Part shown: piece after piece, positions 1 through 6,142 of the stretch
Layout: each line of letters opens with the position of its first letter
Numbering within the stretch: the first letter of the stretch is position 1
Assembly: GCA_031281115.1 (NCBI GenBank)
Contig: JAITFV010000134.1
Location: forward strand, 1-7,654
DNA length: 7,654 nt
Origin: Oscillospiraceae bacterium
Lineage (GTDB): Bacteria; Bacillota; Clostridia; Oscillospirales; Ruminococcaceae
Reading direction: 5' to 3'
Translations under genes and position numbers: made by a program
The notes under the pieces: model-generated
Told to the model about the DNA's origin: nothing
The model's input: only the letters and a program-made list of their open reading frames with translations
Databases searched by the model: none

Positions 1-31
1 CGCAAGTAAAATCAAGATTACTACAATAATT

Positions 32-66
32 ATCCGAGGAGTTTTAATCAAACACCTCGGATTTTA
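32..66 (+). terminator. Intrinsic terminator of an upstream plus-strand gene
   Basis: An 8-bp stem ATCCGAGG (32-39) / CCTCGGAT (55-62) continues, after an A/A mismatch, into a 4-bp stem GTTT (41-44) / AAAC (50-53) closed by a 5-nt loop. A short T run (TTTTA) follows directly. This is the layout of a Rho-independent terminator reading on the plus strand. A TAA at 7-9 could be the stop codon of the gene it serves, but only two codons of any such gene would lie in the window, so no CDS is called. The T run is short, and upstream sequence is also AT-rich, so it might work in both directions. Confidence 0.7.
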
Positions 67-117
67 CTATGCCCGCAGGGAGTTAGGAGGATAACAAAAC
101 TTATGGGATATTCAAAT

Positions 118-137
118 TTATCCGAGAACTCGGATAA
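118..137. repeat. 20-nt perfect palindrome
   Basis: TTATCCGAGAACTCGGATAA is a perfect dyad. Its left arm TTATCCGAG repeats positions 30-38, and its right arm CTCGGAT repeats 56-62, so it shares both arms with the terminator hairpin about 80 bp upstream. It lies 54 bp before the -35 box of the toxin-antitoxin promoter. It has no T run after it (ATGTCGAG follows), so it is not a canonical terminator. It could be an operator, a remnant of a duplicated hairpin, or part of a dispersed repeat. Confidence 0.55.
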
Positions 138-191
138 TGTCGAGTTGGACATAAGCCGCTGCCTTCCTTCAAAATTTTTTGTTATAAAGCC

Positions 192-220
192 TTGCACTTT
201 CAACAAAAATAGCGTATACT
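192..220 (+). promoter_or_regulatory. Sigma-A type promoter of the toxin-antitoxin pair
   Basis: The -35 box TTGCAC (192-197) and -10 box TATACT (215-220) are separated by exactly 17 nt; each differs from the consensus by one or two bases. Transcription would start near 226-228, giving a leader of about 47 nt before the ATG at 274. Nothing between here and the antitoxin gene interrupts it. Confidence rests on sequence fit only. Confidence 0.75.
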
Positions 221-223
221 ATA

Positions 224-256
224 GTTGGTAGGAATAATCGGAAAAGTGCTACCGAC
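224..256. promoter_or_regulatory. Imperfect dyad behind the promoter, possible autoregulatory operator
   Basis: GTTGGTAG (224-231) and CTACCGAC (249-256) form an inverted repeat with one mismatch, separated by 17 nt. It lies at the expected transcription start, between the -10 box and the ribosome binding site (AAAGGAG, 258-264). AbrB/MazE-fold antitoxins typically bind dyads in their own promoter to repress the operon, so this is a reasonable operator candidate. In plus-strand RNA the mismatch becomes a G-U pair, so a leader hairpin is also possible if transcription begins at or before 224. Function is inferred. Confidence 0.35.
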
Positions 257-273
257 GAAAGGAGTATGCGAAT

Positions 274-543
274 ATGACCATGCCTATTATTGATAACGCA
301 AAAGTTCTGCCGAAAGGTCAAATCACAATACCGAAGGATATCCGGGAACAATTAAGCATTAACGTCGGTGACCGTCTTACCCTTGTTTGCGAAAATGACC
401 GCCTTATTTTGATGAATTCGGCAATGTTTGCGATGAAAGAATTTCAAAAAGCAATGGCAGGCGAAGCCGAAAAAGCAGGATTGCATTCCGATGATGATGT
501 TGTCGAGCTTATTATGAAAATGCGGCGCGGTGAAGAAATATGA
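274..543 (+). CDS. AbrB/MazE-fold antitoxin of a type II toxin-antitoxin system
   Basis: This 89-residue protein is expected to bind and neutralise the PIN toxin encoded next and to repress their shared promoter. Residues 9-48 are a typical swapped-hairpin (AbrB/SpoVT/MazE) DNA-binding domain: AKVLPKGQITIPKDIREQL, followed by a VGDRL turn and a hydrophobic LILM strand. The remaining 40 residues are charged and likely helical, as in antitoxin tails that wrap the toxin. The ATG at 274 lies 9 nt behind a strong AAAGGAG site; another ATG at 280 (residue 3) is possible but slightly far. The stop overlaps the next start in ATGA, showing translational coupling. A lone AbrB-type regulator is the alternative, but the overlap with a PIN gene argues for an antitoxin. 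The family is clear; the pairing is inferred from context. Confidence 0.88.
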   Translation: MTMPIIDNAKVLPKGQITIPKDIREQLSINVGDRLTLVCENDRLILMNSAMFAMKEFQKAMAGEAEKAGLHSDDDVVELIMKMRRGEEI

Positions 544-944
544 AATGTTTTATAGATTCAAATATCCTCATATCGGCAGGGCTTTTTCCAAACAGCATCC
601 CTGCCGCCGCTATTGCAAAAGCCGTCGCGCCGCCAAACACGGCAATCGTGTCGGATTATTCGTTGGATGAGGTTCATCGAATAATCAACAAAAAGTTCCC
701 GGACAGAATCAAAGACCTTGAGTTGTTTTTGTATCGCACCCTATTTTTGGTTCAGCTTGTAACTACACCGGCAGACGCACTTGATGTAGAATCGGAAATC
801 CGAGACATTAAAGACCGCCCAATATTTAGAGCCGCATTAGAAGCCGGTGCAGATGTTTTAATTACCGGTGACAAGGATTTATTGGAATCCGGTATCACAC
901 ACCCGCAAATCCTCAAGCCAGCGGAATTTGTAAATATGCGATAA
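540..944 (+). CDS. PIN-domain RNase toxin (COG1569/TIGR00305-like)
   Basis: This 134-residue protein fits the single-domain PIN family annotated as putative toxin-antitoxin toxin component. PIN toxins are Mg2+-dependent ribonucleases acting in the cytoplasm; the target here is unknown. The expected acidic residues are all present: Asp6 in the N-terminal CFIDSNILIS strand, Glu44 in SLDEVHRI, Asp92 in IKDRPIF, and Asp111/Asp113 in ITGDKDLL. Length is normal for the family and there is no frameshift, so the toxin appears intact. The start ATG overlaps the antitoxin stop (ATGA). It has no strong ribosome binding site of its own beyond GGTGAAG upstream, so it is probably made by translational coupling, which would keep toxin below antitoxin. 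The gene is followed by a palindromic repeat and then genes running the other way. Confidence 0.88.
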   Translation: MKCFIDSNILISAGLFPNSIPAAAIAKAVAPPNTAIVSDYSLDEVHRIINKKFPDRIKDLELFLYRTLFLVQLVTTPADALDVESEIRDIKDRPIFRAALEAGADVLITGDKDLLESGITHPQILKPAEFVNMR

Positions 945-950
945 AGAAAG

Positions 951-1023
951 CGTCGGTTCGCACGAACCGACGTCCTCGGCGTTCCGCCCGGTGCAAAATA
1001 CATGGAACGCATTAATGCGTTCC
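951..1023. repeat. Double-palindrome intergenic repeat between convergent genes
   Basis: Two perfect palindromes lie 31 nt apart. The first pairs CGTCGGTTCG (951-960) with CGAACCGACG (963-972). The second is GGAACGCATTAATGCGTTCC (1004-1023). They fill the 88-bp gap between the PIN gene and the DHH gene, which converge. Neither is followed by a good T run on the plus strand (CGTTTT starts 6 nt after the second). Read on the minus strand, the second is followed by ATGTATTTTG, so it may weakly end DHH transcription. The arrangement resembles REP/BIME-like dispersed intergenic repeats that I associate with gut Clostridia, but copy number cannot be seen from one window. Confidence 0.6.
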
Positions 1024-1032
1024 CTACTCGTT

Positions 1033-1962
1033 TTAAACATCGTAATACTTATCATAATTCACCAGCTCGTCCAGCAGTTTTGGCAAATTCTCCGCTACAT
1101 CCTCGTCCTTAAACTGGCAAGTCCCGACCATCGGGTGTCCCCCTCCGCCGTATTTAAGCATAAGCCTGCCGACGTTTACCTTGCTTGTGCGGTTCAGAAT
1201 CGAATAACCGACCGCCACCGCGCAGCCAAGCCCGCCGCGCCCCGAAACTATCCACGCAGAGATATTCTGCTCGGGATAAAGGCTGTAAATAAGGAATCTG
1301 TTCCCGGTGTAAATCGTATCGACGCCGCGCAGGTCGGTGATGATTACGTCGCGCTCGGTGCGGGTATACTTCGCGACCATCTCCTTGAAAAGAGCGGTTT
1401 GCTCGTTGTAAAGCGTAATGCGCTCTTTTATGTCGGGCATGTTGAGGATTTCCTCTGTCGTCATTTCGCGGCAGGCGATAAGCAGTTTCTCCATGAGCTG
1501 GTAGTTACTGATGGTGAAGTTGCGGAAGCGCCCCAGTCCGGTGCGCGGGTCCATCAAATAACCGACAAGAACCCAGCCCTCGGGGTTGAGGATTTCCTCA
1601 CGGGTGAGGTTGCCGGAGTCAACCTTGTCAACGGCGACCATCAAGTCATCAAACTGCGGGAATTTTTCCCTGCCCCCGTAATATTCGTAAATAATGCGCG
1701 CACAGCTCGGGCAAGGGCGGCTCTCGCCCACATACTTGCCTTCAAGCTCGTTGCGTTCAAGCTCGCTCGCGTGGTGGTCAAACCAAATGCCGCACCCGGG
1801 TACATACGGCACATTCGCGAGCACATCGTTCTCTGTAACGGTAACAAGCCCGTCCTGCAAATCCTTGGGATGAGCGAAGGAATAGCTTTCTATAATTCCC
1901 GCTTCAAGCAGCAACGCTCCGCAGGCAAGCCCGTCAAAATCCGAACGGGTAATTAAATTCAT
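1033..1962 (-). CDS. DHH/DHHA1 family phosphoesterase
   Basis: This 309-residue cytoplasmic protein belongs to the DHH superfamily, metal-dependent phosphoesterases that include nanoRNases/pAp phosphatases, cyclic-dinucleotide phosphodiesterases and exopolyphosphatases. Close relatives are often annotated 'exopolyphosphatase', but the substrate cannot be told from sequence. With ATG 1962 as residue 1, the metal-binding motifs are RSDFDG (6-11), FDHH (61-64) and VDKVDSG (Asp112, Asp115). The DHHA1 substrate-binding loop GGGGH lies at 272-276. The reading frame extends to a TTG at 1986 without a ribosome binding site. The ATG at 1962 is preferred because relatives begin just before the TRSDFDG strand and AAGAGGTG (1975-1982) lies upstream, although its 12-nt spacing is long. 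It lies 74 bp after the transglutaminase gene on the same strand with its own promoter; no terminator is seen between them, so readthrough is possible. Confidence 0.88.
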   Translation of the reverse strand: MNLITRSDFDGLACGALLLEAGIIESYSFAHPKDLQDGLVTVTENDVLANVPYVPGCGIWFDHHASELERNELEGKYVGESRPCPSCARIIYEYYGGREKFPQFDDLMVAVDKVDSGNLTREEILNPEGWVLVGYLMDPRTGLGRFRNFTISNYQLMEKLLIACREMTTEEILNMPDIKERITLYNEQTALFKEMVAKYTRTERDVIITDLRGVDTIYTGNRFLIYSLYPEQNISAWIVSGRGGLGCAVAVGYSILNRTSKVNVGRLMLKYGGGGHPMVGTCQFKDEDVAENLPKLLDELVNYDKYYDV

Positions 1963-1987
1963 CGGCAAAATCGACACCTCTTTCAAA

Positions 1988-2036
1988 ATTATACAGTATA
2001 CAAAATAATAATAACATAATTTGGCTTAGAAGTCAA
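1988..2036 (-). promoter_or_regulatory. Promoter of the DHH phosphoesterase gene
   Basis: On the minus strand, TTGACT (2031-2036) and TATTAT (2008-2013) are separated by 17 nt, a near-consensus sigma-A promoter with a start near 2001 and a leader of about 39 nt. A second, perfect -10 hexamer TATAAT lies at 1988-1993, but its matching -35 (TGTTAT, 2011-2016) is poor and its start would fall nearly on the ribosome binding site. The -35 box directly adjoins the TAG stop of the transglutaminase gene, so the two genes are packed tightly but can be expressed separately. Confidence 0.7.
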
Positions 2037-4907
2037 CTACTTAATAATATCAAGTGCAATAATTCGTCTCACCAATCTTTTTAACCTCTTCTGTCTTGTC
2101 ACCGCTTGCGCGTAAAGCCCTTTTACCGCCTCCGAAAGCTTGGCATACTCGGCGGCTGTAAGCGTCTCGCGGCTGAACTCTAACTTCAAAGCTGCGTCAA
2201 TGGCAGAAGTGAGAGCGCTGTCCCACAGCTCCTCATCGACTCTGAGCGCGAACTTGCGCGGCGTTTCGCCCGCTGCCGCCGTCAATCCCTCCATTTTCAG
2301 CAGTTTTAACATGAAACGGTAGGCTTCTCTCGCTGCCGCAGGTTCGTTTAAATCCGCATAACGCGCTAATCTCCGCTGCTCCGAGCGCTCAATGCCTTTC
2401 AGGAACATGATTACAGCTGCTGTAATTCCCGCGATGAGCAGAGTTATTGCCGCAATCATAAGAATTGTAAATATAAGCGCGGCGTTGCTTTCTTCGTGAG
2501 ACTCGGACGGCGCCGGAGGCTCCCCTCCCTGAACAGACGGCGAAACAGCGGTCGTAATTGCCGGTGCGGTTGTTGTGACGGGTGTTGTGGTTGTAACCGG
2601 TGCAGTCGTTGTGACGGGTGTTGTGGTCGCCGCAGGAACGCCTGTTTCCGCTTCAAGGAAAACGTGCTCGAAAATCGGCGGCGTGGGGTCAAACGGAAGC
2701 CAGCCCACTCCTTCAAAATATACTTCAACCCAGGCGTGTAGGTCGCGCTCGAGAATTGTATGCAGATATCTGCCGTTTGCCTGCGGCACGGCGTTTCCGC
2801 CTCCCGCGACATAACCCGTAACATACCGTGCGGGAATCCCGAGTTCGCGCAGCATAAGCGTCATAGCCGTTGCATAGAGCGCGCAATGCCCCGACCGCGT
2901 TTCAAAAAGGAAATTCCCGAGGAGTGAATTATCGCCGCTGTGATTGTCAACGGTAAGCGAGTAGGTGAAGTTGGTTTTAAAAAAAATTTCAATAAAACTT
3001 GCTTTTTCAAAGTCAGTCATGTTGCTGCCAAAAGGCAACTGAATATCATGCCCGGCAAAAGCGGCACGAATTTCATATAAATCCATTAAATCCTCAGTTG
3101 TTCTTCTTTCGCCGTCGTTAATTATAATGCCGGAGACGCCGGTGTCAGCGGAAAAAGTCAGCCCGTCGCTCGCTATCGAAGCTATTCTCATTTCGTCTAA
3201 AAACCGCCGGATATTCTCGCTTTCGCTTTCGGAGGTTTCAAGGTAGATTTCATAAATCATCGCTTCATATTCTGCAAGATAATGCAGATATTCCTCGGCG
3301 GTCAGCCCGTAATCAGTAACAAAGATTCTAAGCGCGCCTTCGCTCAAGCCACCCCCCGTCCCGTCTAATATTTCAAGGAAAATATAATCCTCGAACCTGC
3401 CCGAAAGCCCGGAAACAGCAGCTTCCGCGCCTGTCAGTGCGCGCTCGTTAAAAATCCGGTGCTGCACGCTGTCAATCGCACGGTTTAAATGCGCATTGTG
3501 CCGCGGATAAAGCACATCCCACGTATAGGTCTGCGGGTTATTTGAGCCTCGCTTTTCTAAAATAGTATCACCCCGCCAGTTAAAACGGGAATCTGATTTA
3601 TAATTCGGCAGATACAGCGAGGTCGGGAGCATGACGTGCGGCGTGCGAACTAAGTATTCAACGTCAACGCGCTGCCGCCCAATCAGCGAATCTGCCAAGA
3701 ATCCGAGATTGCTGACTTTTTGACGGAAGATTAAATACCCGTGCTCAGGATAAAAATTTTCGGGGAAGCTCCTCATGTGATTATTATTTCTGCCGTCCAC
3801 GCTCCAGCGTTCATGCCCGGCATCGAACGAAGAACCTATGCCGTTTCGCAGGTAGACGGGAACATTATTGTTATCGAGCGTAACGTTCAGGACAGGGCGC
3901 CTGCTGATTGTAGGGTTACTGATAGTGAGCGAGCCGGAAGCGTTGATTCCGCCGCCCGGCATATATCCGCTGGTATCAAGCGGCGGAATATTCAAATGAC
4001 CCAGAGAGCTGAAGCCGCCGCCGACTAAGTCGCTGATATCGTGAAGCCATACAATAACTCTGTCGGATGCGCGCCCCCAAAATTCAATCGTTTCCCGCGC
4101 ACGGTGAACGGGGAGTATAACCTGCGCCGTCATAACAGCGATAAGCGCAAGACATGCCGCCGCCGCGCCGTTGACAGAGTGACGGTGAATCTGCGGTATA
4201 TAGGGCGGCTTTTTCTTTTTGCGTCTCGCCGGATTTATGCTTCTAAGGAAGCTCTGCTCCTGGCTTGCCCAAACGCTGTAAAGCCCGAACATGCTGCAAA
4301 CGAGCAGGGTAACGGAGGGAACGTAGGACGCTTTTTGCGAGGCGATTGCGGGTATTATAAGAATAACGGTTGTAATAAGAATCGAACCGATGAATTTTCC
4401 GCGCGCCGAAACTGCAAAAAGAAACGCAAGCATTACCGCGCAGAAAATCAGCGCAGTTTGCAGACCGCCTTGAAACTCGGAAGTCATGCGGTTAAGAACC
4501 GCGAACGAGGGGCGGCTCGCGTAGACGGCAGTGTGCAGCATTCCTCCGTCGATGTAAATGAGCAGATAGTCGGCAAGGCAGCCGAGATTATACAGAAAAT
4601 CCGAGGCGCGTACATAGAAAAATAAAATCAAGCCCAGAGCGGGAAGCGCGAATCTGAATTTCACGTATATGAAAAGCACGTTAAAAAAGAACGCGGCGAA
4701 AACTGTTCTGCTTATTACGGTTCTTACGTTTACCGGAACTTCATAAAGCTGAATGAACATTAAAACCACGCCTGCGGTCGCCATGCACAGCAAAGCAAGC
4801 CGTACCGTTATGTTCATGAACAGCGAGAGGTCGGCTTGCTGCGTGTTTTCCGGGTAGCCGTCTGTCCAAACGGGCGGCTGCGGAGGTTTGTTTTTTTTAC
4901 GTTTCAA
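2037..4907 (-). CDS. TgpA-like membrane transglutaminase-domain protein (DUF3488 / transglutaminase / DUF4129)
   Basis: This 956-residue membrane protein shows a papain-like transglutaminase core, probably outside the cytoplasm. After a Lys-rich cytoplasmic start, residues 33-265 carry about seven hydrophobic segments (around 33-55, 65-82, 86-100, 149-167, 171-189, 196-213, 246-266), as in DUF3488/TgpA N-termini. Residues 270-620 form a large, weakly recognisable extracytoplasmic part. The transglutaminase domain (about 630-745) has Cys675 in SGHCALYAT, His724 in LHAWVEVY and Asp740 in PFDPTP, an intact catalytic triad. A Thr/Pro-rich linker (761-787) leads to a last membrane helix (809-836) and a helical cytoplasmic tail with ETPRKFA (881-887), like DUF4129. 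Family members may act as proteases, peptide cyclases or true cross-linkers; which applies is unknown. The TTG start has a GAGG site 5 nt upstream and lies 24 nt behind the DUF58 stop, so the genes are one operon. It is longer than Pseudomonas TgpA. Confidence 0.9.
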   Translation of the reverse strand: MKRKKNKPPQPPVWTDGYPENTQQADLSLFMNITVRLALLCMATAGVVLMFIQLYEVPVNVRTVISRTVFAAFFFNVLFIYVKFRFALPALGLILFFYVRASDFLYNLGCLADYLLIYIDGGMLHTAVYASRPSFAVLNRMTSEFQGGLQTALIFCAVMLAFLFAVSARGKFIGSILITTVILIIPAIASQKASYVPSVTLLVCSMFGLYSVWASQEQSFLRSINPARRKKKKPPYIPQIHRHSVNGAAAACLALIAVMTAQVILPVHRARETIEFWGRASDRVIVWLHDISDLVGGGFSSLGHLNIPPLDTSGYMPGGGINASGSLTISNPTISRRPVLNVTLDNNNVPVYLRNGIGSSFDAGHERWSVDGRNNNHMRSFPENFYPEHGYLIFRQKVSNLGFLADSLIGRQRVDVEYLVRTPHVMLPTSLYLPNYKSDSRFNWRGDTILEKRGSNNPQTYTWDVLYPRHNAHLNRAIDSVQHRIFNERALTGAEAAVSGLSGRFEDYIFLEILDGTGGGLSEGALRIFVTDYGLTAEEYLHYLAEYEAMIYEIYLETSESESENIRRFLDEMRIASIASDGLTFSADTGVSGIIINDGERRTTEDLMDLYEIRAAFAGHDIQLPFGSNMTDFEKASFIEIFFKTNFTYSLTVDNHSGDNSLLGNFLFETRSGHCALYATAMTLMLRELGIPARYVTGYVAGGGNAVPQANGRYLHTILERDLHAWVEVYFEGVGWLPFDPTPPIFEHVFLEAETGVPAATTTPVTTTAPVTTTTPVTTTAPAITTAVSPSVQGGEPPAPSESHEESNAALIFTILMIAAITLLIAGITAAVIMFLKGIERSEQRRLARYADLNEPAAAREAYRFMLKLLKMEGLTAAAGETPRKFALRVDEELWDSALTSAIDAALKLEFSRETLTAAEYAKLSEAVKGLYAQAVTRQKRLKRLVRRIIALDIIK
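2547..2627 (-). repeat. Coding tandem repeat for a Thr/Pro linker
   Basis: This stretch encodes residues 761-787 of the transglutaminase protein, about two copies of a 12-residue unit made of TTTP, VTTT and AP steps. At DNA level the 20-mer GTTGTGACGGGTGTTGTGGT (plus-strand view) occurs exactly at 2572-2591 and 2608-2627, a 36-bp period. It joins the catalytic domain to the last membrane helix. Such linkers are flexible spacers near cell walls and possible O-glycosylation sites. Near-identical units suggest recent copy-number change. Confidence 0.75.
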
Positions 4908-4924
4908 TGTGACCTCGCGCCCTG

Positions 4925-4952
4925 CATTATTTTAAACCAAATTAAAATAATG
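4925..4952 (-). other. AT-rich hairpin over the DUF58 stop codon
   Basis: CATTATTTTAA (4925-4935) and TTAAAATAATG (4942-4952) form a perfect 11-bp inverted repeat with a 6-nt loop. It covers the last codons and the TAA of the DUF58 gene and ends 9 nt before the GAGG site of the transglutaminase gene. The stem is almost entirely A-T, so it is weak. It could affect coupling or RNA stability at the junction, or be incidental to an AT-rich gene end. Confidence 0.4.
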
Positions 4953-6122
4953 TGATTCATCGTTTATTTCAAGAAGTTTAATCTTGGTTTTCTCTTGGAT
5001 ATAATCCGCGATTTCGCTTTCCGCAGGGGTTGCGGCGAAGGTGATTACAACAGCACCGTTAAGCATGGCGAGCCCCGACTCCTCAAGAACCCGCAGCAGC
5101 TCACGGTTCAAGTCCGGTGTTATTATATATATCGTATGATGTTCTTTTATTTCGGGTGAGAAGAGAGAAATCAACTCGCCGAAGTTTTTCGGGCTCGGCA
5201 CTTGCGGCAGCATGGTAAATGCACTGAAAAGATAGCTGTAGTGCGAGTATTCCGTAAGTTCATACTTCTCGTTTCCGCGGGTTCCCTGCCAACAGCTGAT
5301 TACGCCGTTTCCGCTTATTAAGATTTTTTTCGTGACCGCAAGCCCTGTTTCAAGAACGGCGTCCAACATTCTTCTTGTTAAATAATCGTCATCAAATTCC
5401 GCAGAAAAATCGTTAAAAATCACTGCACTGTTGTTGAGGGACTGCTCGGGCTGTTTAATTACCAATTCGTCCTGCTTTGCGGTCAGTTTCCAATGAATGT
5501 TGCGTATGCTGTCACCCTCGCGGTATTCACGGAGCGAGTTGAACATATCACTCCTGTGGTTGGAAATAATCGACGCAGGGCTTTCGGTATCGCTTTCAGT
5601 TTCTATACCGCTGTCAACAGGATATTTATCGCGGGGCAGTACAATTAGCCGCGCTTGGAGGTTTAGTTTTTTACGGAGTTTGAACAGTTTCAGCAAGTCA
5701 AAAATGCAGATTTCATAAATCCGAATTGTATATTCGCCCCGAAAAGGCAAGCGGAACGGAAGATTCACCACTGACTTCGACAGCGGCGGAACATCGGTCA
5801 TGAGGGTTTTCTTTGAGAAGCCGGTTTCGTTCTCGTGGTGGCTTTGAAAATCGCCGATAATTCTAATCGGCGATACAGGAAAAAGAAAACGGTTTTGCAA
5901 ATGCAGTCTGATACCGCATTCTTCGTTCTTCTCGGCAACAATTTCCGACGGCGTTACTTTCAGCCCGACCATGAAGAAGTTGACTAACATTACAATAAAA
6001 CTGAACAAGGGACACAGTATTAAAGTTAAAAGCAGCAGCGGCATAAAACGGCTCCAGTAAACAAAGCACATTATAAGTACGAACAGCGTGATTACGCTGT
6101 AGAAAATACGGAATTCTTTCAT
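4932..6122 (-). CDS. DUF58 domain membrane protein
   Basis: This 396-residue protein belongs to the DUF58 family, which occurs beside moxR genes in many bacteria and is thought to be the client or partner of the MoxR ATPase. Two hydrophobic segments at about 8-22 and 28-52 anchor it in the membrane; the rest should be mostly cytoplasmic or a beta-rich domain (55-165) followed by a vWA-like fold. The DUF58 signature is clear: LREYREGDSIRNIHWKLTA (197-215). The metal-site position after it reads IFNDFSAE (235-242), that is Asp-x-Ser-x-Glu instead of the vWA Asp-x-Ser-x-Ser, so metal binding may be altered. The ATG at 6122 has AGGA 7 nt upstream. It lies between moxR and the transglutaminase gene, 24 nt before the latter, but is separated from moxR by 172 bp filled by a repeat element. 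Length is normal for the family. Confidence 0.92.
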   Translation of the reverse strand: MKEFRIFYSVITLFVLIMCFVYWSRFMPLLLLTLILCPLFSFIVMLVNFFMVGLKVTPSEIVAEKNEECGIRLHLQNRFLFPVSPIRIIGDFQSHHENETGFSKKTLMTDVPPLSKSVVNLPFRLPFRGEYTIRIYEICIFDLLKLFKLRKKLNLQARLIVLPRDKYPVDSGIETESDTESPASIISNHRSDMFNSLREYREGDSIRNIHWKLTAKQDELVIKQPEQSLNNSAVIFNDFSAEFDDDYLTRRMLDAVLETGLAVTKKILISGNGVISCWQGTRGNEKYELTEYSHYSYLFSAFTMLPQVPSPKNFGELISLFSPEIKEHHTIYIITPDLNRELLRVLEESGLAMLNGAVVITFAATPAESEIADYIQEKTKIKLLEINDESHYFNLV

Positions 6123-6142
6123 AAATTTATCCTGTCGCTTTT

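Noticed and set aside
951..972. First palindrome after the PIN gene as its intrinsic terminator
   Set aside because: The stem is strong but TCCTCGGCG follows instead of a T run, so it is listed only as part of a repeat.
951..1023. CRISPR array
   Set aside because: The palindromes differ in sequence and there is no repeated unit with regular spacers; the same applies to the 6143-6286 structures.
991..1956. A 321-codon open frame on the plus strand opposite the DHH gene
   Set aside because: It is antisense to a gene with clear DHH and DHHA1 motifs, starts with GTG without a good ribosome binding site, and its translation lacks any recognisable domain. It is a shadow of codon use in the real gene.
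2496..2824. Several overlapping frames rich in Cys/Arg or Val/Gly around the Thr/Pro repeat
   Set aside because: They are alternative-frame readings of the tandem repeat, not separate genes.
4041..4625. A 194-codon plus-strand frame inside the transglutaminase gene
   Set aside because: It is opposite the membrane-spanning N-terminal part of the real protein and reads as a low-complexity basic, Arg-rich peptide with no motif.
4891..4898. A-AAA-AAC slippery heptamer in an A8 run at codons 4-6 of the transglutaminase gene
   Set aside because: A -1 shift would give only a short peptide ending within about 25 codons, and Lys-rich starts of membrane proteins often contain such runs. Incidental.
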